The notes: generated by a model from the sequence alone, not told the origin. Shown: positions 15,119 to 23,283, counted from the stretch's first letter. The stretch is 24,691 bases of DNA from CAVTWJ01 sp964525605 (GCA_964525605.1 CAZGKT010000051.1:1-24691); one strand, 5' to 3'. Made by a program: numbers and translations.

Positions 15119-15174
15119 TTTCCTCCCGATTTATATTCAAAGCAAATGGCTTCAAACCAATCCTCGGGAGGAAA
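15119..15174. repeat. Inverted repeat with Shine-Dalgarno-like arms downstream of the pilin gene
   Basis: TTTCCTCCCGA and TCGGGAGGAAA form a perfect 11-bp inverted repeat separated by 34 bp, starting 33 bp beyond the pilin stop codon. One arm holds GGGAGG and the other its complement. With a long loop and no T run it is not an ordinary terminator; it might protect the 3' end of the pilin mRNA or act on the protease operon. Confidence 0.45.
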
Positions 15175-15206
15175 ATCAATAATTCATTCACATCTTGATG
15201 AAAAAG

Positions 15207-15662
15207 TTATTCAAACCCGTAAAAAGAATACGGTATTGTCTTCGAATCTTTTACCGTGCTGTTGACATACACCGAACCATTCGTGCTGTCGTATAACCAT
15301 CCCGTCCCACCCGCAGTGGGCGTGTGTCCTTGAGATGTCAAAGTGACTAAATTTCCAACAGGGGAAGGCGAGGCAGCCACAAAAGCCCCAGTCACCTTCA
15401 CGGTCGAGATGTTATCCATGTATTTACTAAACGAATAGATGCTGTAGGTATTAAGCGTAGTGGGCCAAATACCTTGTTGATCCCCGTAATAAATCGAGGA
15501 CGCCGATTTCAAACTTCCCAATGTGCCTTTCGTGGCGCCTTCACGTGATTTTTCAAGCATTTGCGCGAATTTGGGAATAGCAATCGCCGCCAAAATTCCA
15601 ATGATCGCTACTACGATCATCAGTTCAATCAACGTAAAACCTTTAGTCTTCAAACGAATCAT
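15207..15662 (-). CDS. Type IV pilin / type II secretion pseudopilin-like protein
   Basis: 151 residues from the ATG at 15662, which has GAGGAGG six bases upstream; an in-frame start at 15707 lacks this support. The prepilin signature is textbook: a short basic leader MIRLKTKG, cleavage before Phe, FTLIELMIVVAIIGILAAIA with Glu at +5, then an amphipathic helix. Prepilin peptidase would cleave after Gly8 and methylate the new N-terminus, and the subunit would join a pilus or a type II secretion pseudopilus. The globular part (KSASSIYYGDQQGIWPT... ending TIPYSFYGFE) is short, in the size range of GspG-like or minor pilins. It is an orphan here: no assembly ATPase, secretin or peptidase is in the window. 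It follows the giant adhesin on the same strand but appears to have its own leader. Confidence 0.9.
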   Translation of the reverse strand: MIRLKTKGFTLIELMIVVAIIGILAAIAIPKFAQMLEKSREGATKGTLGSLKSASSIYYGDQQGIWPTTLNTYSIYSFSKYMDNISTVKVTGAFVAASPSPVGNLVTLTSQGHTPTAGGTGWLYDSTNGSVYVNSTVKDSKTIPYSFYGFE

Positions 15663-15681
15663 ATGTATCCTCCTCGAATAA

Positions 15682-15726
15682 TGAGAACCGAATGACCCTT
15701 GACCCAAATAAGGTTCTCAAATCATA
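15682..15726 (-). promoter_or_regulatory. Pilin leader: -10-like box and inverted repeat
   Basis: On the minus strand TATGAT (15721-15726) is a one-mismatch -10 box, 59 bp before the pilin ATG. No good -35 is seen, but the upstream sequence is extremely AT-rich. The predicted 5' leader contains TGAGAACC and GGTTCTCA (15682-15719), a perfect 8-bp inverted repeat with a 22-base loop, ending just before the ribosome site. Confidence 0.35.
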
Positions 15727-15863
15727 TTTTAAGATATTAATAAAATATTAATACATAATTGATTCTTACACACTTCGACAAAGCAATAAAAATCCCAATT
15801 TAACCTGAATAAAATTAAAACCCACCACAAAATCGATCTTTTTAAATGAGATCATGTTTTAAT

Positions 15864-18800
15864 TTAATGGATAAACAAAATCTTTGCGAATTGGTGGATC
15901 GGGTTTCCTGAAACAGGATCTTTACCATCAAACACAGCGAGATAAAGCCCCGTCCCCAATTCAGCTCCATGCTGGTTCCGTAAATTCCAGGCAGCTGTAC
16001 CATTCGACAAACTCAAAGTTTCTAACAATTCACCCGCCATATCATAAATTTTAATTTTGCATTGTGTATCGGGAGACGTACCGGAGAAAGAAGCGAGAAT
16101 GGTGACCGTATCACCCGGATGTGCGATATTCGGCCGAGCGGACATTTGGAGTCCTCCCGACCCGGTCTCGGCGGCAATAAAGGCATCCCGCGCCAGTATG
16201 ACAATGCTTCCATCGGTTGAATTTTCGGTGATTTTGAAGTGGTAGAAACCGTTGGGCACTAAATGCCCATTGGAACTCATGCCATTCCAGGCTGCCACGA
16301 CTTGGTTATTGAGGAAGATGGTAATGGCCCCGCCCAAGCCCGAGGGGCTCGGCGCAAAACTGGATAAGCTGGCCGAATAGGCGGTTCCCGCAGGGAAAAG
16401 GATATTTCCACAAAGGGTTGTCACCAATTCCCCCCGGTCATCCAGTATTTGCACGACTTGAAGTCCACAAGCCGGAGTCGAAGACCCATTGGGAGTACCC
16501 GTGGGCGTTTGTGTTGTGGTAATGACGCTGGTGACCGTTTGGGTCGCAGTGGGGGTGAGCGTGGATGTATTGACCAATGTCGCGGTGGTGGTCCAGGTAA
16601 ATGTCGAAGTGTGGGTTGAAGTGTGCGTTACCGTCAACGTCAGGGTTGGCGTCCAAGTGTTAGTAACCGTCGGAGTAATCGTGGGGGTGGAGGAGGGCGT
16701 CGAAGTATTTGTGATGGTCGGAGTATTGGTCCCCGTGTAGGTAAAGGTGAACGTGCCAGTGACCGTCACCGTCACGGTAGAAGTGGTTGTTGATGTAATG
16801 GTGGGAGTCACAGTGGATGTAAAGGTCGTAGTTAACGTTAGGGTATTGGTGGGTGTTTGGGTCTGGGTGAAAGCCGGGGTTTGAGTTTGAGTGAAAGTGG
16901 GGGTGGCGGTTTGTGTAAACGAAGGTGTAGCCGTCAGTGTAATGGTGGAGGTTCCGGTCTGTGTAAATGTTGGAGTATTGGTTTGCGTGAACGTTGGCGA
17001 AACGGTTTGTGAGAAGGTAGATGTCGCCGTTTCGGTAAAGGTTAGCGTATCGGTCGGGGTCGGAGTCTGAGTGAAAGTGGGTGTAGCGGTCTGGGTGAAC
17101 GTCGGGGTAGCCGTTTCGGTAAAAGTTGGGGTGGCGGTTTCAGTGGAGGTCGGCGTAGCCGTCTGTGTGAAGGTAGGCGTCGCAGTTTCAGTAAAGGTCG
17201 GAGTTTCAGTCTCGGTAAAGGTCGGGGTGGCGGTTTGGGTAAAGGATGGAGTTTCCGTCTGGGTACATGTTGAAGTCGCCGTTTCTGTGAAAGAAGGTGT
17301 GGCCGTTTGTGTAAACGTGGGTGTTTCCGTCTGAGTAAAAGTTTGGGTTGCGGTCAGCGTAATGGTCGAGGTAAACATTTGGGTAATGGTCGGGGTATAA
17401 GTTTGCGTAAAGGTGGGTGTCACGGTAGGGGTAAAGGTCGGAGTTACCGTCTGAGTAAAGGTTGGGGTTGCGGTCTGTGAGAACGTTGATGTGACGGTGG
17501 GAGAGAATGTTGGGGTGGCTGTCTGGGTAAAGGTCAACGTCAAAGTTTGCGTAAATGTCGGGGTGGCCGTCAGTGTAAATGTCAGCGTAGCGGTCTGGGT
17601 GAAGGTGGGAGTCGCCGTCTGAGTAAAGGTCGGTGTAGCCGTTTGGGTGAAGGTGGGTGTATCTGTTTGAGTAAACGTAGGGGTAGCTGTCCGGGTGAAA
17701 GTTAGGGTAGCCGTTTGGGTAAATGAAGGTGTCGCAGTTTGTGTGAAGGTGGGGGTAGCGGTCTGCGTGAAAGTGGGAGTGGCCGTCTGAGTAAAGGTTG
17801 GAGTTGCTGTTTGTGTAAAGGATGGCGTTGAAGTCTGCGTGAACGTTGGTGTAGCAGTTTGTGTAAAAGTCGGAGTGGCTGTCTGCGTGGACGTCAGCGT
17901 AGGTGTTGGGGTAAATGTGGGCGTCGCTGTCTGGGTGAATGAAGGAGTAACGGTTTGGGTGAAAGTGGGGGTGGCCGTCTGAGTGAAGGTTGGAGTATTG
18001 GTCTGTGTAAATGTGGGTGTAGCGGTCTGCGTAAAGGTCGGAGTCGCCGTTTGAGTGAAGGTGGGTGTAGCTGTTTGAGTAAACGTAGCCGTAGCTGTCT
18101 GGGTGAAGGTGAGGGTAGAAGTTTGAGTGAACGTCGGAGTATCGGTTTGAGTAAAGGTTTGTGTTGCCGTCTGAGTAAACGTTGGCGTAGCTGTCTGTGT
18201 GAAGGTCGGAGTCTGGGTTTGAGTGTAAGTCGGGGTTTTTGTCTGAGTAAAAGTTGGGGTCTGAGTTTGTGTGGATGTCGGGGTTTGCGTCTGAGTCAAA
18301 GTCGGAGTTTGGGTTTGAGTAAAGGTCGGGGTCTGCGTTTGTGTGAATGTTGGGGTTTGAGTCTGGGTGAACGAGGGTGTCGGGGTTTGGGTAAATGTCG
18401 GAGTCTGCGTTTGTGTGAATGTTGAAGTTTGTGTTTGCGTGAATGTCGGAGTCTGGGTAAACGTGGGCGTTTGGGTTTGCGTAAAGGTCGGGGTTTGAGT
18501 CTGTGTAAAAGTAGGGGTTTGTGTCTGGGTGAAAGTGGGTGTCGCAGTTTGAGTGAACGTTTGAGTTGCGGTTTGTGTAAAGGTCGGGGTTTGAGTTTGC
18601 GTGAATGTCGGAGTCTGGGTTTGTGTAAAGGTCGGTGTTTGAGTCTGTGTAAACGTAGGTGTCTGAGTTTGTGTAAATGTCAGAGTTTGCGTCTGAGTCA
18701 AAGTCGGAGTTTGGGTTTGAGTAAAGGTCGGGGTCTGTGTCTGCGTAAAGGTTAGGGTTTGGGTCTGGGTAAAGGTAGGTGTTTGCGTCTGAGTGAAAGT

Positions 18801-21269
18801 GGACGTCGGGGTTTGGGTTAATGTCGGAGTCTGAGTTTGCGTGAAAGTCGGAGTCTGGGTCTGGGTAAACGTTGGCGTTGCGGTCTGTGTGAATGTGGGA
18901 GTGACGGTCTGAGTGAACGTTGGAGTAGCTGTCTGTGTAAAGGTTGGTGTAGCAGTCTGGGTGAAGGTTGGGGTGGCCGTCTGTGTGTAGGTGGGAGTCG
19001 CCGTTTGAGTGAAAGTCGCTGTGGCAGTCTGCGTGAAGGTCGGTGTAGCTGTCTTGGTGAAGGTTGGGGTCGCCGTCTGAGTAAACGTTGGCGTTGCGGT
19101 CTGTGTGAATGTGGGGGTGGCGGTCTGAGTGAACGTTGGAGTAGCTGTCTGCGTAAAGGTTGGGGTTTGGGTCTGGGTAAAGGTAGGTGTTTGAGTCTGT
19201 GTAAACGTAGGTGTCTGGGTTTGCGTAAAGGTCGGGGTTTGAGTTTGCGTGAATGTCGGAGTCTGGGTCTGGGTGAAGGTGGGCGTTTGGGTCTGCGTAA
19301 ACGTAGATGTCGGAGTTTGGGTGAAAGTCAGTGTCTGAGTTTGAGTGAAAGTCGGGGTTTGTGTCTGAGTGAAGGTTGGAGTCGTTGTCTGGGTGTAAGT
19401 TGACGTTTGGACCGAGGTGTACGTTGAAGTTTGTGTGATAGTGGGCGTTAAGGTAATTGTGGGCGTATTCGTAAAGGTGTTTGGGGGGGTCAGCGCGCAG
19501 TTGTTCATGTTGAATTTGTAAACCAGGCTGGCGGCGTTATCTGCCACAAACCAGTTGCCGCTACCGTCGCCGGCAACACCTTCCGTATCCATGAAGGCAG
19601 GGGAAGTTCCTTGTGTTGTTATCCCAATGACGTTTCCGCTGGTGTTGTAAATGCCCACATCACCGGCCCCGTCGGACACGTAAACATATCCATCGGCGAG
19701 AGCAATAAAGTTAATCCCCTGCAAGCCATTACTAGCGTCCATTTGAAACAGAAGCGCAGTGCCATTGCTATTGAATTCATAAACCTGTTGTGTGGCATCA
19801 TCCCCCACCCAAATATCACCGCTGGAGTCCAAGGCCACACCAGTGGGACTTGTAAAAGTCACAGGGCTGCCATCGGCGGGTCCACCGAATCCTCCCAAAG
19901 AGGTTCCAGCAGCATTGAACAGATCGACTCGGCCATTTCCATTATCCGCTACGTAAACTGTTGAACCCGCCGAATTGACCGCAATACCCCAGGGAGAAGA
20001 AAACACAGCACTTCCCCAATGAACATTGTTGGAACCTGGCGCATGGCCTGCGACATCACCCCAACTCACATCCACCTGATTGTTGTTCGTATCCGTCACA
20101 TACACTTTCTCCGAGCCATCAACCGCAACGCCAAAGGGAGAACTGCTGCCATTTGAACCGGCTGGAACCGTCCAGCTTGTCACCGCAGCCCCATTGGAAA
20201 CGTTGTAGACGTCCACACTGTTGTTAACCCCATCCGCCACATAAAGGAAAGTGGCCGCAGAATCCTCAGCGATGCCCCAGGGGTCGGTATCGGTGGATTG
20301 CCACAGGCTGAGGCAATCCCACGAGGGAGGAAGGGTGGGGGTTGGAGTAATGGTGCTAGTAGAAGTGGAAGTGGAAGTAATGGTGGACGTGACAGAAGGC
20401 GTGGGAGTGATCGTAAAGGTGTATGTGGGAGGCAATGTCCCGGTGTTCGTAATGGTCGGCGTGAGTGTGATTGTCGGCGTGGGAGTGATTGTGGGGGTAT
20501 TCGTCACGGAATAGGTTGGAGTTGGTGTGCAATTCAACACCATCAATTGAATCGCCGCGGCTTCCCAATTTAGCGCCGCAGAAGTGTACGCAGAGGTGAT
20601 CGTTTCACTTCCACCCGTAACGCTGGTGGTATCCATCAACGCTGCACCCAACGTCGAGGCATCCATGGCTCTTCTTAAAGTTCCTGTCGTTTTCGTTTGG
20701 GCGTTTTTTTGAAGAATCGCCAAACCGGCCACGACATAATTTTTGGCGACTGCCCCGGGATAAGTTACGGAAGGAGCTTGAGAATTTCCGTTAGCAATTG
20801 CTATGGTCGAATTGACGGAAATAACACTTCTGTACTGCCCCACAATTAAACAAAAAGTTTGTTTTCCGCTGAAAGTTACCTTAACCGTATCAGTAGCGTT
20901 TCCGGTAACAATAGGGGCGTAATACATGAAAAGCCCCGGGGTAGATGCCGTACTGTTGATGGAAACTGCGTTCGTCCACGTGTTACCCGCTAGGTCCGAT
21001 ATGCCCGTGGGAACGCTTGCGGGAAACGCGTCGCCGGTCGTCAAAACAGCGACAAAGAAATTTCCAGCTACAGCGTTGGTGGTACCGGTTGTCTTAGTGG
21101 TTTGAACTTGCGAAGTGCCTGTACCGACCGACTTGTAGGTGTCATAAGTGATGGCATTACAGGTAGCGTAGGCTTGGCGGATTGGGAAAATAAAAAAACA
21201 ACCAGCTAAAATTGAAAATAAGCTGATATTTCTTAGGATTTTAAAGTTTTTTTCTCTAATAAAAGCCAT
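15864..21269 (-). CDS. Giant Thr-rich repeat surface protein with NHL propeller
   Basis: 1801 residues. Order: signal peptide (about 1-35, ends AYA); a Thr/Ser/Gly-rich beta-type domain of unknown family (37-245); a Thr/Pro linker (about 248-312); an NHL-type beta-propeller of about six blades (315-590; repeated SPWGIAVNSAGSTVYVADNG-like segments); about 1000 residues of Thr-X repeats, mostly 8-residue units such as TPTFTQTQ or TPTFTQTA (593-1590); and C-terminal FlgD-like Ig modules (AWNGMSSNGHLVPNGFYHFK; IKIYDMAGELLETLSL), of the kind found at C-termini of secreted proteins. No LPXTG, autotransporter barrel or membrane anchor is seen. It is probably displayed outside the cell, with the Thr-rich part as a long stalk that may be O-glycosylated. 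GGTGAGG precedes the ATG. The repeats make the length prone to change or misassembly. Confidence 0.85.
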   Translation of the reverse strand: MAFIREKNFKILRNISLFSILAGCFFIFPIRQAYATCNAITYDTYKSVGTGTSQVQTTKTTGTTNAVAGNFFVAVLTTGDAFPASVPTGISDLAGNTWTNAVSINSTASTPGLFMYYAPIVTGNATDTVKVTFSGKQTFCLIVGQYRSVISVNSTIAIANGNSQAPSVTYPGAVAKNYVVAGLAILQKNAQTKTTGTLRRAMDASTLGAALMDTTSVTGGSETITSAYTSAALNWEAAAIQLMVLNCTPTPTYSVTNTPTITPTPTITLTPTITNTGTLPPTYTFTITPTPSVTSTITSTSTSTSTITPTPTLPPSWDCLSLWQSTDTDPWGIAEDSAATFLYVADGVNNSVDVYNVSNGAAVTSWTVPAGSNGSSSPFGVAVDGSEKVYVTDTNNNQVDVSWGDVAGHAPGSNNVHWGSAVFSSPWGIAVNSAGSTVYVADNGNGRVDLFNAAGTSLGGFGGPADGSPVTFTSPTGVALDSSGDIWVGDDATQQVYEFNSNGTALLFQMDASNGLQGINFIALADGYVYVSDGAGDVGIYNTSGNVIGITTQGTSPAFMDTEGVAGDGSGNWFVADNAASLVYKFNMNNCALTPPNTFTNTPTITLTPTITQTSTYTSVQTSTYTQTTTPTFTQTQTPTFTQTQTLTFTQTPTSTFTQTQTPTFTQTQTPTFTQTQTPTFTQTQTPTFTQTQTPTFTQTQTPTFTQTATPTFTQTATPTFTQTATPTFTQTATPTFTKTATPTFTQTATATFTQTATPTYTQTATPTFTQTATPTFTQTATPTFTQTVTPTFTQTATPTFTQTQTPTFTQTQTPTLTQTPTSTFTQTQTPTFTQTQTLTFTQTQTPTFTQTQTPTLTQTQTLTFTQTQTPTFTQTQTPTFTQTQTPTFTQTQTPTFTQTATQTFTQTATPTFTQTQTPTFTQTQTPTFTQTQTPTFTQTPTFTQTQTSTFTQTQTPTFTQTPTPSFTQTQTPTFTQTQTPTFTQTQTPTLTQTQTPTSTQTQTPTFTQTKTPTYTQTQTPTFTQTATPTFTQTATQTFTQTDTPTFTQTSTLTFTQTATATFTQTATPTFTQTATPTFTQTATPTFTQTNTPTFTQTATPTFTQTVTPSFTQTATPTFTPTPTLTSTQTATPTFTQTATPTFTQTSTPSFTQTATPTFTQTATPTFTQTATPTFTQTATPSFTQTATLTFTRTATPTFTQTDTPTFTQTATPTFTQTATPTFTQTATLTFTLTATPTFTQTLTLTFTQTATPTFSPTVTSTFSQTATPTFTQTVTPTFTPTVTPTFTQTYTPTITQMFTSTITLTATQTFTQTETPTFTQTATPSFTETATSTCTQTETPSFTQTATPTFTETETPTFTETATPTFTQTATPTSTETATPTFTETATPTFTQTATPTFTQTPTPTDTLTFTETATSTFSQTVSPTFTQTNTPTFTQTGTSTITLTATPSFTQTATPTFTQTQTPAFTQTQTPTNTLTLTTTFTSTVTPTITSTTTSTVTVTVTGTFTFTYTGTNTPTITNTSTPSSTPTITPTVTNTWTPTLTLTVTHTSTHTSTFTWTTTATLVNTSTLTPTATQTVTSVITTTQTPTGTPNGSSTPACGLQVVQILDDRGELVTTLCGNILFPAGTAYSASLSSFAPSPSGLGGAITIFLNNQVVAAWNGMSSNGHLVPNGFYHFKITENSTDGSIVILARDAFIAAETGSGGLQMSARPNIAHPGDTVTILASFSGTSPDTQCKIKIYDMAGELLETLSLSNGTAAWNLRNQHGAELGTGLYLAVFDGKDPVSGNPIHQFAKILFIH
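16850..19430 (-). repeat. Degenerate 24-bp tandem repeat encoding Thr-X units
   Basis: About 105-110 imperfect copies of a 24-bp unit encoding TPTFTQT(Q/A). Copies fall into alternating blocks of Gln-type and Ala-type units, and an acidic Glu-containing block lies at about 17030-17340. One unit near 18450-18475 is shortened by 12 bp, removing four residues without breaking the Thr-X alternation. The plus strand is strongly G/T-rich across the whole stretch. Less regular Thr-rich sequence extends to about 16500 and recurs at about 20340-20525. Confidence 0.9.
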
Positions 21270-21420
21270 TCATCCTCACCTTATTGCTGAACTATATATT
21301 TTACCCCTGATTTATCGTGTGAATCGATTAAATGGAAATGATGACAAATAATTAAGAAACAAAGGTAATTTATAATTTTTGATTAAAAAGGGGACGAGTC
21401 TGGAATTATTATTTTGAAAA

Positions 21421-21465
21421 TGGCGGGGTTGACGGGGCTCGAACCCGCGACCTCCTGCGTGACAG
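21421..21465 (-). tRNA. tRNA-Asp(GTC) 3' fragment, att site of integrated element
   Basis: On the minus strand the sequence reads anticodon loop CTGTCAC (anticodon GTC), GCAGG, variable AGGTC, T-arm GCGGG-TTCGAGC-CCCGT, acceptor strand CAACCCC, discriminator G, CCA. This is the 3' half of a tRNA-Asp. The 5' side is not tRNA: the bases before the loop (TGCCG) cannot pair with GCAGG, and no GGGGTTG acceptor strand lies upstream. Identity stops exactly at the anticodon loop, a known crossover site for tyrosine integrases. The integrase gene is 55 bp away. The intact tRNA-Asp should lie at the far end of the element. Confidence 0.88.
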
Positions 21466-21519
21466 CGGCAAAACCGACGTTCCTCGCAATTCAAAAAGAC
21501 TTATTTTAAAAGCAAAAAT

Positions 21520-22620
21520 CTAATTGGCAGTGCCTTCGGTTTCAACCCGTGTCCTATTTCTGTCCTTGGACCTTGCCAGCCGGTTCAAGGCCTCCAAACG
21601 GTCCTCCCGGTCTATCCGGTTGTACCGCCTGAACATGGCATAGGTCTTATGGCCCGAAATGGACATGATGACCGAATCACTCACCCCCACCTTCCTCAAG
21701 TTGGTTACCGCGCAATGCCGGAGGTCATGGAACCTGAAATCCTTGATCCCTGCCGCACGGACCGCATTCCAAAAGGCGGTCTTGATGTTCTTAATCCTCT
21801 GACCTTTATGGGTGAACACATAGAGGCTTCCTAGTGTCCTGGGAGTCCGTTGGATAATCCCGATCAACTCGTCGGTCAACGGGACTTCCCTTTTCTCTTG
21901 AGTCTTGGTATCTGCGGCTTCCAAGGTAATGACCTTGTTTTTAATATCAACTTGGTCCCACCTCAAACCCAGAATTTCACCCCTTCTCATGCCAGTCCAA
22001 TAAGCCAATTGAACGATAGCTGATAACCGAGGTGAACATCGACTCAAAAGCGCCTCGTATTCCTCCTGTGTCAACGTCCGATCACGGGATATTTCTTTAA
22101 AACCCCGGACCCTTTGAATCAAGTTCTTCTCCAACAAACCATTGAGAACGGCCCGATTCAAGATCGTCTTGAGGATGCGAAGCTCCCAATTAAGGGTCAT
22201 ATTAGAAAGTGGTTTTCCCGGAACTTTCATGCTTCCGGTTTTTCCCCGTTGGGCCAAATAACTCTCAACAACATCGGCGTTAAAGCTTCTTAAGGACCGG
22301 TCTCCAAAATAATTCTTGAGCCGTCCTATAACCAAACTATCGTTCCTGAAAGTCCTTTTCCGTGCCTGGGAATAGGCTAAGAACGAATCCGCCGCTTCGC
22401 AGAAAGTCACATCCGGCTTTTCATTGGTTAAGAATTTTCCAGTCGCAATCTCTTGCATGTGTTCTGCAAGAATTTTCTTTGCCTGCACGAATGGAATTGG
22501 TCCCAACCGGACCCGCTTCCTAACTCTTTTTCCTCCTTCCCTTAAGGAATAATCCAAATAATACCCGGCATCGTCCTTTCGGAGATACTGGGGCAATCCG
22601 TGAACATTAGGTGCACTCAT
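21520..22620 (-). CDS. int: Tyrosine recombinase (phage-type integrase)
   Basis: 366 residues. An N-terminal arm-binding-like domain (about 1-65, DDAGYYLDYSLREGGKRVRK) precedes a core-binding SAM-like domain (about 70-175) and the catalytic domain. All active-site residues are present: Arg212 (TGMRRGE), Lys239 (DTKTQEKR), His298 and Arg301 (HDLRH), His324 (GHKT) and the nucleophile Tyr333 (FRRYNRI). It would catalyse site-specific integration and excision between attP and the tRNA-Asp attB. AGGAGG lies five bases before the ATG at 22620, whose A overlaps the TGA of the upstream excisionase-like gene (ATGA), indicating translational coupling. The gene points toward the att site at 21421, the usual arrangement for tRNA-targeted islands. 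Confidence 0.95.
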   Translation of the reverse strand: MSAPNVHGLPQYLRKDDAGYYLDYSLREGGKRVRKRVRLGPIPFVQAKKILAEHMQEIATGKFLTNEKPDVTFCEAADSFLAYSQARKRTFRNDSLVIGRLKNYFGDRSLRSFNADVVESYLAQRGKTGSMKVPGKPLSNMTLNWELRILKTILNRAVLNGLLEKNLIQRVRGFKEISRDRTLTQEEYEALLSRCSPRLSAIVQLAYWTGMRRGEILGLRWDQVDIKNKVITLEAADTKTQEKREVPLTDELIGIIQRTPRTLGSLYVFTHKGQRIKNIKTAFWNAVRAAGIKDFRFHDLRHCAVTNLRKVGVSDSVIMSISGHKTYAMFRRYNRIDREDRLEALNRLARSKDRNRTRVETEGTAN

Positions 22621-22892
22621 TGCTTCCTCCTAATGTCACTGCCAGGTTGTATTTTATCATTTTCACTCATAGGTTCCCAAGACCCGTTAGACTTCGGTTG
22701 GTGAAACGTTCTCTGGAAATCCGACAGCCAAACTCTCGGATGCCTTCCAACTTTCACGAAGGGAAGCATGCCTGCCAAGCGCCAGTAACAAACCGTATTA
22801 ACCGAAACACCGGCCATCAGGGCCACTTGCGCGTCAGACAAGAGGTAGTCCTGATTGGCTCTCCGACGGTCACTTCTCCTCCTTTCAGCCAT
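22617..22892 (-). CDS. Excisionase-like small DNA-binding protein
   Basis: 91 residues from the ATG at 22892, which has GGAGGA seven bases upstream; in-frame starts at 22907 and 22910 would overlap that site. Residues 15-60 form a MerR/AlpA/Xis-type winged helix: YLLSDAQVALMAGVSVNTVC, then YWRLAGMLPFVKVGRHPRVW. The basic N-terminus (ERRRSDRRR) suits DNA binding. The C-terminal 25 residues look disordered. It is coupled to int by a 4-bp overlap. Proteins of this type act as recombination directionality factors, biasing the integrase toward excision, or as transcriptional regulators of the element; sequence alone does not decide between these. Confidence 0.8.
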   Translation of the reverse strand: MAERRRSDRRRANQDYLLSDAQVALMAGVSVNTVCYWRLAGMLPFVKVGRHPRVWLSDFQRTFHQPKSNGSWEPMSENDKIQPGSDIRRKQ

Positions 22893-22945
22893 CGACGACT
22901 CCTCCATCAATCAGACGGCTTTTCCATTGCCGTTGCCTATTTGTC

Positions 22946-22966
22946 TTGAATTCAATTTTCGAATTC
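22946..22966. promoter_or_regulatory. Paired GAATTC palindromes upstream of xis-int
   Basis: TTGAATTCAA (22946-22955, a 10-bp palindrome) is followed by GAATTC (22961-22966). The pair lies about 55 bp upstream of the excisionase-like start, a reasonable position for an operator or Xis-binding site. Confidence 0.25.
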
Positions 22967-22980
22967 TTTGTCCTTCATTA

Positions 22981-23004
22981 AAACGGCATAAAACGCCGTA
23001 TTTT
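22981..23004. terminator. Short hairpin with T runs on both sides
   Basis: ACGGC and GCCGT (5-bp stem, 7-base loop) flanked by A runs on the left and T4 on the right. On the minus strand it would end transcripts from the broken small gene at 23071-23283, about 70 bp beyond its stop codon. The stem is short, so this is a weak call. Confidence 0.35.
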
Positions 23005-23070
23005 GCTCTCGACTACTGAGGGAAAGTTTTCATGTAAACATTCCCGGATGGGCTCTTTTTTAAAAGCCAT

Positions 23071-23283
23071 TCAAAAATTTAACTTAAAACCCATTTTTAC
23101 TACACGACGCGAAATGTCGTGTTGTGTATCGCCCTCGGTCAGGCTGTCTTTCACGTCCACTTGGGCAAGGGATTCCAGGTCCTCGATCTCGTAGAAAAAG
23201 AACCCCTCGGAATCTTTCCCGTAGTGGATTTCGTACTTTCCCTAAGCTTTGAACTTCCTGACCTCAAAAGCTGGATGCGCCAT
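23071..23283 (-). pseudogene. Small acidic protein gene interrupted by in-frame TAG
   Basis: Frame of 70 codons from ATG 23283 to TGA 23071 with one in-frame amber TAG at codon 14 (23242-23244). AGGAGG lies just before the ATG (CAGGAGGGGAT-ATG). Before the stop it reads MAHPAFEVRKFKA; after it, GKYEIHYGKDSEGFFFYEIE, then DLESLAQVDVKDSLTEGDTQ and a basic end (RRVVKMGFKLNF). The continuation is convincingly protein-like, with no further stop and no good internal start. The sense codon may have been GAG, CAG, AAG, TGG or TAC/TAT before a single change. Options are a recently broken gene, amber readthrough or a sequencing error. It lies between the excisionase-like gene and a 38-codon ORF, all on the minus strand. 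The family is not recognised. Confidence 0.6.

Noticed and set aside
17955..19403. Long plus-strand reading frames rich in Gly, Leu, Ser, Arg and Cys
   Set aside because: They are antisense reflections of the 24-bp repeats; a repeat unit divisible by three keeps all frames open if one copy is open.
16850..19430. Possible CRISPR array because of many short repeats
   Set aside because: Units are contiguous without unique spacers, are degenerate, and encode a continuous secreted protein.
21421..21496. Complete tRNA gene
   Set aside because: Only the anticodon loop through CCA is present. The 5' acceptor strand, D-arm and 5' anticodon stem are missing or unpaired.
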